From: JAFEDN01 sp963818985 | GTDB lineage: Bacteria; Pseudomonadota; Gammaproteobacteria; Coxiellales; Coxiellaceae | Length of the DNA: 64,000 nt | Direction: 5' to 3' | NCBI GenBank assembly: GCA_963818985.1 | Contig: CAWFUJ010000004.1 | Coordinates: forward strand, 124,001-188,000 | Shown here: positions 42,990 through 50,781 of the stretch, piece by piece | How the letters are laid out: every line of letters starts with the position of its first letter | Position numbering within the stretch: position 1 is the stretch's first letter | Program-made: the position numbers and the translations under genes | The notes under the pieces: generated by a model | Databases searched by the model: none | What the model saw: only the letters and a program-made list of their open reading frames with translations | Told to the model about the DNA's origin: nothing

Positions 42990-43043
42990 ACTTTTTTCTC
43001 CAACTAATCAATTCAAATATCGAGATTCTTTTTGTAAATTGAT

Positions 43044-43076
43044 ATTATACGTACTTAAGCTTAAGGAATACTTAAG
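43044..43076 (-). promoter_or_regulatory. PmrA-like box and -10 of the giant protein gene
   Basis: On the minus strand CTTAAGTATTC then CTTAAGCTTAAG, half-sites 11 nt apart, and TATAAT starting 16 nt after the second (43049-43044). It is the best of the four boxes in the window. Confidence 0.7.
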
Positions 43077-43230
43077 GATTCGACTTTTTTTGTTAAAATG
43101 AGATTAATCTCAGAAACTCTGAGGCATATGTGCATACCCACAGATGTGGTACATAAGCGCAAACTTAAGACGTGCCATCCCGCGCAGGCAAGAACCCATT
43201 CTTTTGTACCCACCAAAATGTATAGGAACC

Positions 43231-43258
43231 ATGTATCCCCGCCTGCGCGGGGATACAT
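43231..43258. repeat. Palindrome ATGTATCCCCGC/GCGGGGATACAT
   Basis: Perfect 12-bp arms around CTGC, in the 366-bp gap between the giant gene and the HU gene. A partial half (CATCCCGCGCAGGC) lies 45 bp to the left. The rest of the gap holds the PmrA-like box and a terminator. Confidence 0.75.
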
Positions 43259-43301
43259 ATCTAGGGGTTTTGTGCTTTAAACCTTAATGCCGAAAACTGA
43301 C

Positions 43302-43335
43302 AAAAAAAACGAGATTAGAACACGGTCTAATCCCG
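43302..43335 (-). terminator. Rho-independent terminator of the HU gene
   Basis: On the minus strand CGGGATTAGA, loop CCGTGT, TCTAATCTCG and then eight T. It begins 20 nt after the HU stop codon. Confidence 0.88.
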
Positions 43336-43355
43336 TTCAATTATCTGAAATGAAC

Positions 43356-43811
43356 TTATTCAGCCATTTCTTTAAGTTTTTTCAACGGTCTTATTTTTAC
43401 TACATTGCGGGCAGGCTTGGCTTTAAACATCATTTCTTCGCCAGTAAATGGATTGGTGCCTTTGCGCGCTTTGGTGGCGGGCTTGTGTTTGACCACGCAT
43501 TTGGCTAACCCAGGAATAGTAAATTCGCCAGCGCCTTTCTTATGTAAATGACGCGTTGCTAAATTGCTAAAAGCAAGAAACACATCAGCAACTTCTTTTC
43601 GACTTAATTCTGTCATATCGGCAATATAACTGTAAATTTGTGATTTAGTATAGCTAGAAGAAATTGGCGTGCTTACCAATTTTTTTTGAATGTTAACCTT
43701 TTTTGCTGGTTTTGCAGCACCCGCTGAACGTTTAGCAGATCCTTTAGGAGCTACTTGCTTCTTCGCTGTTTTAACCGCAGCGCCTTTGCGAGCTTTTTTT
43801 ATTTTAGGCAT
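43356..43811 (-). CDS. HU-family DNA-binding protein with histone-H1-like N-terminal tail
   Basis: 151 residues. Residues 1-50 are Lys/Ala-rich (KKARKGAAVKTAKKQVAPKG, SAKRSAGAAKPAKK), like the tails of eukaryotic H1 and bacterial Hq1/AlgP. From ~53 on there is a complete HU fold: YTKSQIYSYIADMTELSRKEVADVFLAF, GAGEFTIPGLAKCVV and the DNA-binding arm region ARKGTNPFTGEEMMFKAKPARNVVKIRPLK. It probably compacts the nucleoid; Coxiella relatives use such basic proteins in their dense cell form. Strong terminator follows. Confidence 0.88.
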   Translation of the reverse strand: MPKIKKARKGAAVKTAKKQVAPKGSAKRSAGAAKPAKKVNIQKKLVSTPISSSYTKSQIYSYIADMTELSRKEVADVFLAFSNLATRHLHKKGAGEFTIPGLAKCVVKHKPATKARKGTNPFTGEEMMFKAKPARNVVKIRPLKKLKEMAE

Positions 43812-43901
43812 TATTAAATCCCTCTTAAGTCAATTTATGGCAAATATCTTTCTGAATTATTCAAATTTAGTTTAGTAAATTCCAAACCTTGAATAATTAA
43901 C

Positions 43902-44100
43902 AACGTTGGCTTACATACCAACGTGGATAAAATAGCATATTTTGAAAAAAAAAACATTTTTTGATAATATTTTTTTAAAAATATCAGGCTTTTTTTTTAT
44001 TAATTTTTAAAAATTATTATTTTAAAAGTGTTATCGTTGTATATTATGGCTAAAATAACAGGGAAATATTGGAGAAATATCTAAGATGCAGCACTTAACT
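43902..44100. other. AT-rich non-coding region between HU and rplM genes
   Basis: No gene seen in 43812-44224. It holds a 7-bp inverted repeat ACGTTGG/CCAACGT (43903-43924), which may be an operator or hairpin upstream of the HU gene, then about 100 bp of almost pure A/T with long A and T runs (43940-44040) that would be strongly bent. A CCCTCTCCC palindrome follows at 44112. Confidence 0.5.
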
Positions 44101-44111
44101 TTTTTAAAAAT

Positions 44112-44149
44112 CCCCTCACCCTACCCCTCTCCCGGAGGGAGAGGGGAAT
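44112..44149. repeat. CCCTCTCCC palindrome, copy 5 of 6
   Basis: CCCCTCACCCTACCCCTCTC then CCGGAGGGAGAGGGGAAT, upstream of rplM. It shares the CCCCTCACCCTA lead with the copy at 37409. Confidence 0.85.
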
Positions 44150-44224
44150 CAAAGAACTTGATTTTTACCCATCAATTAGAGTAGAATCCCCAGTCTTTAG
44201 CTTAAATAATGAGGATTTAACGTT

Positions 44225-44653
44225 ATGGCAACTGACATGAGCTGCGCTTATCAAGTAGAGCCGCAGTGGTTCCTGGTGGATGCTAAAGGCAAAACCCTGG
44301 GACGCTTAGCCAGCGAATTGGCCCGCCGATTACGAGGCAAGCACAAGCCAACCTTTACACCACATGTGGATACTGGCGATTTTTTTGTGGTCATCAACGT
44401 CCATGCCCTTAAAACGACTGGTCGCAAACTGAATGATAAAATCTATTACCGCCATAGCGGACAAGTGGGTCAACAGAAAAAAGAAGCGTTAGGCCATATG
44501 TTAATTCGTGCCCCCGAGCAAGCGCTTGAGCTAGCGGTGAAAGGCATGTTACCCAAAGGTCCTTTAGGCCGTAAGGTTTTCAAAAAACTTAAAATTTATC
44601 GAGATGCTGATCACCCCCATCAAGCGCAACAACCACAACCTGTCGACTTTTAA
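44225..44653 (+). CDS. rplM: 50S ribosomal protein L13
   Basis: 142 residues. WFLVDAKGKTLGRLASELARRLRGKHKPTFTPHVDTGDFFVVIN is the typical N-terminal half; KTTGRKLNDKIYYRHSG and GMLPKGPLGRKVFKKLKIY complete it. GAGGA precedes the ATG. It forms an operon with rpsI 17 nt downstream, as in most bacteria. Confidence 0.97.
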   Translation: MATDMSCAYQVEPQWFLVDAKGKTLGRLASELARRLRGKHKPTFTPHVDTGDFFVVINVHALKTTGRKLNDKIYYRHSGQVGQQKKEALGHMLIRAPEQALELAVKGMLPKGPLGRKVFKKLKIYRDADHPHQAQQPQPVDF

Positions 44654-44670
44654 ACTGAGGATTATCCGAA

Positions 44671-45090
44671 ATGGCAAAAGCAGAAAAATTTTACTTAGGA
44701 ACTGGCAGACGTAAAAACTCTACCGCAAGAGTTTTTTTAAAGTATGGCAAAGGTGACATCATTATTAATGGCCGCAGCTTAGATGAATATTTTGGCCGTG
44801 AAACTGCCCGTATGGTCGTGTGCCAGCCCATCAATGCTGTCGATGTTCAAGATAAATTTGACTTTTATATTACCGTTAAAGGCGGTGGGATCAGTGGCCA
44901 AGCTGGCGCAATCCGTCATGGTATTACTCGCGCCCTTATGGCTTATGATCAAGAAGAAAGTGATGGCGAAGAAAATTGGCGTGCAATTTTGCGCAAAGCA
45001 GGCTATGTCACTCGTGATCCTCGCGCTGTGGAACGAAAGAAAGTTGGTCGCCATAAAGCCAGAAAAGGCACGCAATTTTCTAAACGTTAA
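44671..45090 (+). CDS. rpsI: 30S ribosomal protein S9
   Basis: 139 residues. FYLGTGRRKNSTARVFL, the GGGISGQAGAIRHGITRAL motif, and the invariant C-terminus KKVGRHKARKGTQFSKR, whose final KR reaches the P-site tRNA. In many relatives petABC (cytochrome bc1) follows; here a tRNA and sspA come directly after. Confidence 0.97.
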   Translation: MAKAEKFYLGTGRRKNSTARVFLKYGKGDIIINGRSLDEYFGRETARMVVCQPINAVDVQDKFDFYITVKGGGISGQAGAIRHGITRALMAYDQEESDGEENWRAILRKAGYVTRDPRAVERKKVGRHKARKGTQFSKR

Positions 45091-45163
45091 TGAATGGCAT
45101 TCTGTAACTACCTCTCCATGTCTGAATAGTTACAGTATCTTGTTTCTCTGGTGATTTTATCAC

Positions 45164-45237
45164 TGGGGGATCGTCTAGCGGCAGGACTACGGACTCTGAC
45201 TCCGTTAACCTAGGTTCGAATCCTAGTCCCCCAGCCA
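45164..45237 (+). tRNA. tRNA-Gln (anticodon CUG)
   Basis: 74 nt including an encoded CCA. TGGGGGA pairs with TCCCCCA, anticodon loop CTCTGAC reads CTG, T-arm CCTAGGTTCGAATCCTAG. A 9-bp stem CTGTAACTA/TAGTTACAG lies upstream, after rpsI. Confidence 0.95.
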
Positions 45238-45263
45238 ACTGTGATACAAAAAGGAGTGGGATT

Positions 45264-45896
45264 TTGTCTATGACTATTTTGAAACGCGCCGTAATGACCT
45301 TGTATTCTGGGGACTTAGATATCTATAGTCATCAGGTGCGTATTGTATTAGCTGAAAAAGGAGTAAACGTTGATATCGTTAATGTGGATAGCAATCATCC
45401 ATGTGAAGACCTACTCGAATTAAACCCTTATAATACCCTGCCAACGCTGGTAGATCGTGAATTGGTTCTGTACCAAGCGCGTGTAGTTATGGAATATTTA
45501 GACGAACGGTTCCCGCATCCGCCCTTATTGCCAGTTTATCCAGTCGCACGGGCTAAAAGTCGACTCATGATTTATCGGATTGATCGTGATTGGTATAGCT
45601 TGTATAAAGCAATTCTGGAAGGCAATCCCAAATCTGTTAAAACCGCTCGCACGGAATTAAGAGATGGATTAATCAGTTTGTCGCCGGTGTTCGCCGATGC
45701 GCCTTATTTTTTAAGCGAAGAATTTACTTTGGTTGATTGCTGTATCGCCCCGTTATTGTGGCGATTACCCAGTCTTGGAATTGAATTACCCAACACCGCA
45801 AGCGCCAAACACGTCAATGAATACATGAAACGATTATTTAAACGTGAATCCTTTCAAGCCAGCCTTACCGAGGCTGAAAGCGAACTGCGAGAATAA
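45264..45896 (+). CDS. sspA: Stringent starvation protein A
   Basis: 210-residue GST-fold RNA polymerase-associated protein. MTLYSGDLDIYSHQVRIVLAEKGV, then ELNPYNTLPTLVDRELVLY and VVMEYLDERFPHPPLLPVYP (the PHPPLxPxxP motif is diagnostic of SspA). The TTG at 45264 is 7 nt after GGAG and may be the start; the ATG at 45270 is the alternative. SspA regulates stationary-phase transcription and acid tolerance. sspB follows 4 nt later. Confidence 0.95.
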   Translation: MSMTILKRAVMTLYSGDLDIYSHQVRIVLAEKGVNVDIVNVDSNHPCEDLLELNPYNTLPTLVDRELVLYQARVVMEYLDERFPHPPLLPVYPVARAKSRLMIYRIDRDWYSLYKAILEGNPKSVKTARTELRDGLISLSPVFADAPYFLSEEFTLVDCCIAPLLWRLPSLGIELPNTASAKHVNEYMKRLFKRESFQASLTEAESELRE

Positions 45897-45900
45897 AAAC

Positions 45901-46332
45901 ATGATGATGAGTTCAAGTCGGCCCTATTTAATCCGTGCCATTTATGATTGGATTTTAGATAATAGTTTAACTCCCTATGTCCTTGTCGATGCTATGCAGC
46001 CTTATGTTCAGGTTCCTGAACCTTATATTGAAGAAGGTAAAATTATTCTCAATCTTGCACCTTTGGCAGTCACAGGCTTTGCTATGAACAACGAAGCCCT
46101 GGAATTTAAAGCCAGCTTTGGTGGCCGCCTACAACATTTGTATATCCCCATGACTGCAATTTTGGCAATTTATGCTTATGAAAATGGCCGAGGCCTAGTT
46201 TTCGGTTTAGAAGACGAAACCATTTCTGAAGTGGCCGAAGGCGCTGAAACCGAAGAAGACACTACTGGCGAGGATAAAAAAACTCCGCCAAAACGGCCCA
46301 AAGGCCCGCCAAAACTCACCATAGTGAAATAA
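45901..46332 (+). CDS. sspB: SspB, ClpXP specificity-enhancing factor
   Basis: 143 residues from the first of three adjacent ATGs. SRPYLIRAIYDWILDNSLTPYVLVDA is the SspB substrate-binding fold start, and the FGGRLQHLYIPMTAILAIYAYENG region binds ssrA tags. The acidic flexible linker (EGAETEEDTTGEDKK) ends in PPKLTIVK, which matches the ClpX-docking tail. It delivers ssrA-tagged products of trans-translation to ClpXP. Confidence 0.95.
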   Translation: MMMSSSRPYLIRAIYDWILDNSLTPYVLVDAMQPYVQVPEPYIEEGKIILNLAPLAVTGFAMNNEALEFKASFGGRLQHLYIPMTAILAIYAYENGRGLVFGLEDETISEVAEGAETEEDTTGEDKKTPPKRPKGPPKLTIVK

Positions 46333-46343
46333 CTATCAAAAAA

Positions 46344-46370
46344 TCCCCTCTCCCATCAGGGAGAGGGGAA
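46344..46370. repeat. CCCTCTCCC palindrome, copy 6 of 6
   Basis: TCCCCTCTCCC, loop ATCA, GGGAGAGGGGA between the converging sspB and PAP2 genes. Confidence 0.85.
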
Positions 46371-46420
46371 AGCTACATAAATCTCTGCAATTTTTTCCAA
46401 AAAACTTTATCCAGTTCACT

Positions 46421-47329
46421 TCAGTGATTATTAAGCAACAATCGTTCACCTATGACGATAGCTACCCATGCCAACAAGATTCCGCCCAGCACATCCACAG
46501 CGTAATCCCAACCTAAAAATAAAGTCCCTGCGATCGCCGCTATATTCAGGAGTAACAGCGGACTAAATAACCACATAGGAATTTTTCGCAAACTATAAAT
46601 CATAATAGCGGACCACATGACATGAAAATAAGGTAAAGCAATGATGCCCCCTGGAAAAGTTGTTATCGACAAATATTGGTGGATCTCTTTGTACTCCAGC
46701 ACCCTTAATAATTGGGTTGGAGAAAAATGTGGATCACTGACAATTCCTGCTGGGCCTACACTGGGGAAAAAATAATATATCAATGCTCCAATAATGTAGC
46801 CCACTAAAGAAATCAATAAATAACTATGGAAAAGCGATTTTTTCCCAAAGATAAATAAAATTAAAGGCAGCAATATTAATTGCAGCAGAACACTGTGGTA
46901 AGCGATATTTAAAATTTTTAACAAATGCGGATGAGCATAGGTCCAATCGATTAGTTTGGTTTCATCGACAAATAAGGCATGATCAGCCGCTATTAAATAA
47001 TTATCCACTGGGGGGAAGGGGGTGTATTGGACACCATCTAACATCACTAAGAATGCGAAAAAGGCCAAAAAATATAGGCTATAGCTTTTTAATAAAAAAG
47101 CGGTATTAGGCGCTTTTTCTTCTAAACGAAAGGATGCCACCCAGATGAAAACTAACAGAGGCGCTATACACAACCAACTCAAGGATAAGTATTGGTTGCC
47201 GTTATATTGAAAAGTAACTGCATTTAGCAGCATATATGCTAGGCCAGCAACCACCAGCGCCGTTACGAAACCTAACGCTAAATGGTCCTCGCGACGCAAG
47301 CTTCGCCAAAATTGATAAATAGTTCCCAC
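46421..47329 (-). CDS. PAP2-superfamily membrane protein with altered catalytic motifs
   Basis: 302 residues with about eight hydrophobic segments. The layout resembles inositol phosphorylceramide synthase-like or lipid phosphatases: YFFPSVGPAGIV, TFPGGIIALPYFHVMWSAI and GTLFLGWDYAVDVLGG. In active PAP2 enzymes the second motif is PSxH and the third contains a nucleophile His before YxxD; here the third reads GWDYAVD, with Asp where His is expected, and the Ser of PSxH is Tyr. The protein may be inactive, use another residue, or be a transferase. The start ATG is clear. Confidence 0.75.
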   Translation of the reverse strand: MGTIYQFWRSLRREDHLALGFVTALVVAGLAYMLLNAVTFQYNGNQYLSLSWLCIAPLLVFIWVASFRLEEKAPNTAFLLKSYSLYFLAFFAFLVMLDGVQYTPFPPVDNYLIAADHALFVDETKLIDWTYAHPHLLKILNIAYHSVLLQLILLPLILFIFGKKSLFHSYLLISLVGYIIGALIYYFFPSVGPAGIVSDPHFSPTQLLRVLEYKEIHQYLSITTFPGGIIALPYFHVMWSAIMIYSLRKIPMWLFSPLLLLNIAAIAGTLFLGWDYAVDVLGGILLAWVAIVIGERLLLNNH

Positions 47330-47416
47330 AACAGCACCTTCTTTTTAAAAAGCTTAACAACCGAAGCTTAAAATAATGTTAAATACGGTATTAATATCAA
47401 AAATTTATTTGCTATT

Positions 47417-47480
47417 CTAGGGTCTGTCGTCAATTAGTTCCCTGGACGATATGCTGGGAGCTATTGGTGACGGACCCTAG
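47417..47480. repeat. 64-bp imperfect palindrome upstream of pilW
   Basis: CTAGGGTCTGTCGTCAATTA and the reverse complement of TATTGGTGACGGACCCTAG pair over about 25 bp with few mismatches, separated by a loop of about 12 nt. It resembles a decayed MITE or insertion-sequence end and sits just before the pilW start region. Confidence 0.7.
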
Positions 47481-47511
47481 CAGGATCTCAATAGTTGGAA
47501 ATAAGAAGTCG

Positions 47512-48060
47512 ATGCCCATGCTTAAATTATTCGAAAAAACCATCTGTTTTGTGTGGATGACGATCTTAATTGGATGCGTCAATCGCCAGGAAAATACCTC
47601 TGTGACCGTAGATGCCAACGTTAATTTAGGAATCACTTATTTACAACAAGGCAATCGTGAAAAAGCACGAGACTCCTTAAATCAAGCAATTAAAAACGCA
47701 CCAAAATCGCCCCTATGCTGGACCGCATTAGCTTATTTAGAAGAAGTCAGCGAAAACATAACCTTGGCAAACCAATATTATCAACACGCTATTGCGCTTG
47801 CACCTCAATTAGGTGAAGTCCATAATAATTACGGGGCTTATTTATGCCGTCACCAACATCCTTCGGAAGGAATTCAGGAATTTTTATTCGCAGCCCGTTC
47901 CCCAAATTATATTTATCAGGCAGCTGCATGGGAAAACGCCGGTTTATGTGCTTTGTCCAGTGCGGATAAACAAGCTGCTATCGATTATTTTCAAGCAGCC
48001 TTGCGCAATGATCCAAATCGACAACTCTCTTTAACCAAACTGACACAATTATTAAATTAG
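47512..48060 (+). CDS. pilW: PilW/PilF, type IV pilus biogenesis TPR lipoprotein
   Basis: About 182 residues. The lipoprotein signal (WMTILIGC) is followed by TPR repeats: NVNLGITYLQQGNREKARDSLNQAIKNAP, CWTALAYLEEV, NNYGAYLCRH, AWENAGLCALSSADKQAAIDYFQAALRNDP. NNYGAYLC is typical of PilW, which brings PilQ secretin multimers to the outer membrane. ATG at 47512 and 47518 are both possible. In other gammaproteobacteria it lies near ispG/hisS; here it is isolated, and the rest of the pilus genes are not in the window. Confidence 0.85.
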   Translation: MPMLKLFEKTICFVWMTILIGCVNRQENTSVTVDANVNLGITYLQQGNREKARDSLNQAIKNAPKSPLCWTALAYLEEVSENITLANQYYQHAIALAPQLGEVHNNYGAYLCRHQHPSEGIQEFLFAARSPNYIYQAAAWENAGLCALSSADKQAAIDYFQAALRNDPNRQLSLTKLTQLLN

Positions 48061-48093
48061 CTTAGCTGGGTATATATTTTCAGGAATGAAATA

Positions 48094-49068
48094 ATGAAAA
48101 AATCAAATTCTGACTTAGATTATTTTGATGGTGAAAAATTTTTAAATTTACATCCTCCCAAATTAATTAAACATAGCTATTGGGACCTGATTAAATGGCG
48201 TTTTACGCAAAAATCATCACCATGGCCAGCGTGGGTCGAGAACTTACCCCACGCCCCCCTGGCAGAAAGAGTGGAGGGTCACTCATTCGTCGTGAGTTTT
48301 ATCAACCACGCCACGGTACTCATTCAAATAGCCGGTTTGAATATCCTCACTGATCCTATCTGGTCAGCAAGATGTAGTCCAATACCTTGGTTAGGCCCTA
48401 AGCGTGTGCATGCTCCAGGGATTATGATGAAGGAATTGCCCCCTATCGATTATGTTTTAATCAGCCACGATCATTATGATCATTTAGACCTTCGCACGGT
48501 CAATCAATTACATGAACAATTCAAACCTAATTTTTATAGCGGACTGGATGTTAGCAAATATCTATATGCAAAAAATAAAACCATCAATGCAGTTGACATG
48601 CAATGGTGGCAAAGCCTACCGCTTAAAAACGACGTTTCTATCACTTTTACCCCAGCGCAACACTGGTCACGCCGAAATTTAGTTGAGTTTAACCAGACCT
48701 TATGGGGCGGATTTGCTCTCACCACACCTAAACATACGATTTACTTTTCTGGAGATAGCGGCTTTGGCCCACATTTTAAGCAAATAGCGGAAAAATTCCC
48801 AAACATCACCTTAGCCATCCTACCCATTGGCGCTTACGAACCAAGATGGTTTATGGAGCATGCCCATATTAATCCAGAGGAAGCAGTCCAAGTGCACAAA
48901 ATTTTAAAAGCAAAACATAGCCTAGGCATACATTTTAATACTTTTAAATTATCCGACGAAGGCTATAACCGCCCCCTCATAGATTTAAAAATTGCTATGA
49001 ATAGAAACGGAATAAACCCCCAAGAATTTTTAACTCTTTTACCAGGTAAGTCTTGGCAAATCAAATAG
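48094..49068 (+). CDS. MBL-fold metallo-hydrolase (NAPE-PLD / RomA-like)
   Basis: 324 residues of the metallo-beta-lactamase fold. FINHATVLIQIAGLNILTDPIWS is the family start, HDHYDH at 125-130 gives the zinc-binding HxHxDH, and TPAQHWSRR, YFSGDSGFGPHFKQI, IPIGAYEPRWFM-type phrases and a final GIHFNTFKLSDEG follow. This pattern belongs to the group of N-acyl-phosphatidylethanolamine phospholipase D and bacterial outer-membrane-associated hydrolases. The likely role is phosphodiesterase action on a lipid; the exact substrate is unknown. Confidence 0.9.
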   Translation: MKKSNSDLDYFDGEKFLNLHPPKLIKHSYWDLIKWRFTQKSSPWPAWVENLPHAPLAERVEGHSFVVSFINHATVLIQIAGLNILTDPIWSARCSPIPWLGPKRVHAPGIMMKELPPIDYVLISHDHYDHLDLRTVNQLHEQFKPNFYSGLDVSKYLYAKNKTINAVDMQWWQSLPLKNDVSITFTPAQHWSRRNLVEFNQTLWGGFALTTPKHTIYFSGDSGFGPHFKQIAEKFPNITLAILPIGAYEPRWFMEHAHINPEEAVQVHKILKAKHSLGIHFNTFKLSDEGYNRPLIDLKIAMNRNGINPQEFLTLLPGKSWQIK

Positions 49069-49104
49069 AAGAAAAACCATAAAATCTATATATATCAAAA
49101 AAAC

Positions 49105-49134
49105 ATATATAGAAAAAGGCAGTTTTCTATATAT
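49105..49134. terminator. Perfect 12-bp hairpin between MBL gene and tRNA-Met
   Basis: ATATATAGAAAA, loop AGGCAG, TTTTCTATATAT. It lies between converging transcription units; weak AT pairing, so termination is likely but not certain. Confidence 0.5.
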
Positions 49135-49177
49135 ATAGTTTGTGGATTATCTTGAATGAGATTGGATCGAAACGTGA

Positions 49178-49251
49178 TGGCTATGGGTGGACTCGAACCA
49201 CCGACATCAGCATTATGAATGCTGCGCTCTGACCAACTGAGCTACATAGCC
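49178..49251 (-). tRNA. tRNA-Met (anticodon CAU, elongator)
   Basis: 74 nt. GGCTATG pairs with CATAGCC; D-arm GCTCAGTTGGTCAGAGC; anticodon loop TTCATAA reads CAT; T-arm GGTGGTTCGAGTCCACC. A mismatch-free acceptor starting with G-C and close similarity to E. coli elongator tRNA-Met. CCA is not encoded. Confidence 0.94.
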
Positions 49252-49320
49252 AAATAAGCTTTTTAGTTTGATGTCTTGCGCTATTTTTGTCAAGGTTCTA
49301 CGTTAGGCGTAGGGATGCCT

Positions 49321-50733
49321 TCAATTGCAACTAAAGGTTTTCACTTGCGATAAAGATCTTTTTGAGGCTATAGCATAATTTTTTCTTTCTCCACCACTTA
49401 AGAAATCCAAAAAATATTTGTATTTTGATTTGTATTTTGATGGTGCAGGGGTTAATGTTGGTAACGGTAATAATTCAATGTTCATAAAGCTCTTTTTTTC
49501 TGGAGTCGTACTTTCTAGTATACTACCGAAAAGCCACAATACTTTTGCTAATAGGTAAGGTTGATCCGAAAAGGGCAAAAAATTATAAAAGCAAAGATTA
49601 GAGAAGGCATTTTTTACCGCCACATTGATGCATTCCGCGTACCTTTTTGCATCACCACTTTTAGATAAATACCTTATAAATTCAATTAAAAGAAGGCATT
49701 GATGGTCACAAATTTTAGTGTTGGTAAAACGCTGGAGTTGGCTTACCGCTAAACTAAATTGAGAAAATAATAATAAGCGTTGGGGTTCAGTTAGGACTTT
49801 GTGACCAGAAATGTATTGCTTAGCTAAAATTTCCCAATATCGATAGTTGACAAAATCATAAGTAGTATACAGACGATGGAAAAACTTTTTCAAAAAACCA
49901 ACGACTTGTTTTTTCTCATCCTCAGAAATAGTTTGCCTATAAGATGTCTTATTACTATTAGTGCGAAAATCATTCTTATCTTTGTCTATTTTTTCAAGTC
50001 GGAAACTATTTTTAGAATCCACATGGATAAAATATTGATCCAATGAAGTGTCAACTACAATTAATGCATAAATACGCGTAACTTCTATAGTATCGCCTAA
50101 ATATTCTTGCAGAACAAACGGATAGAAATTTTTTAACACTAAACTATCAGTGATAGAACAATCGTTTAAGGTTTTTTTAAAAATTTCGAAATTTTTCATT
50201 TCGCTTGAGGAAATGAGCCGCACCCCTAACCCTTCTGACGCATCTGCGGGTTTAAATAAAGGAGTTCTTTTTAACTCTTCAAGGTTATAACTTTTTAAAC
50301 CAGCCAAAGATGCAATTTTAGTTTCAGGTATAAAATCTTTCAATTCTGGATGTTGATTACAGAAAGAATAGAATAGCCATTTTCCTCTAGAAAAAGATTC
50401 TAACCCCAAGTTCACTAGGGCTTCATTAGGGTTAATACTAGAAGATTCATCGAGGTCAGGATCCTCCAATATTTCTTGATGTTTTCGACTTATGTCTCTT
50501 GCGTATTCAGCATATTCTTTCTCTGTTTTTCCCAACTCAGGAATCTGGAATTGTACTCCTTTATATTTATTTTTAACAAGTGATGTGAAATTATGGAATG
50601 CGTTAATAGAATTTGGTCCTTCACAACAACTATAAATGGTTTGCATCTCCAATACTTTTATGCCTTCAGCATCATATTTTTGATCGTTATTGAATACAAT
50701 ATCTAAACCAATGACAAATATTTTATACCGCAT
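49321..50733 (-). CDS. ATP-grasp-like protein of unknown function
   Basis: 470 residues from the ATG at 50733. The N-terminus MRYKIFVIGLDIVFN could begin a Rossmann-like pre-ATP-grasp domain. In the middle (~150-230) RTPLFKPADASEGLGVRLIS and FVLQEYLGDTIEVTRIYALI are the order expected of ATP-grasp enzymes: a lysine before a glycine-rich loop, a hinge QEY, then strands carrying acidic ligands. The C-terminal 200 residues are all helical and unfamiliar. Base composition is lower in GC than the neighbours. No PmrA-like box at the expected place. It could be an amino acid or peptide ligase acting in or outside the cell; this is inference. Confidence 0.6.
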   Translation of the reverse strand: MRYKIFVIGLDIVFNNDQKYDAEGIKVLEMQTIYSCCEGPNSINAFHNFTSLVKNKYKGVQFQIPELGKTEKEYAEYARDISRKHQEILEDPDLDESSSINPNEALVNLGLESFSRGKWLFYSFCNQHPELKDFIPETKIASLAGLKSYNLEELKRTPLFKPADASEGLGVRLISSSEMKNFEIFKKTLNDCSITDSLVLKNFYPFVLQEYLGDTIEVTRIYALIVVDTSLDQYFIHVDSKNSFRLEKIDKDKNDFRTNSNKTSYRQTISEDEKKQVVGFLKKFFHRLYTTYDFVNYRYWEILAKQYISGHKVLTEPQRLLLFSQFSLAVSQLQRFTNTKICDHQCLLLIEFIRYLSKSGDAKRYAECINVAVKNAFSNLCFYNFLPFSDQPYLLAKVLWLFGSILESTTPEKKSFMNIELLPLPTLTPAPSKYKSKYKYFLDFLSGGERKNYAIASKRSLSQVKTFSCN

Positions 50734-50781
50734 ATTTAAATCTTCTAAAAGTGTGTGCTGTTGCAATTATATTAAGACCAC

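Noticed and set aside
43940..44040. AT-rich block as a replication origin
   Set aside because: No DnaA box clusters are visible and dnaA/dnaN are not nearby.
16661..46370. Palindromes considered as CRISPR repeats
   Set aside because: They are single, widely separated and lack regular spacers; no cas genes in the window.
50744..50765. CTTAATATAATT upstream of the ATP-grasp gene as a PmrA-like box
   Set aside because: Only one half-site; there is no partner 11 nt upstream and no -10 at 16 nt, so it does not fit the geometry of the other four.
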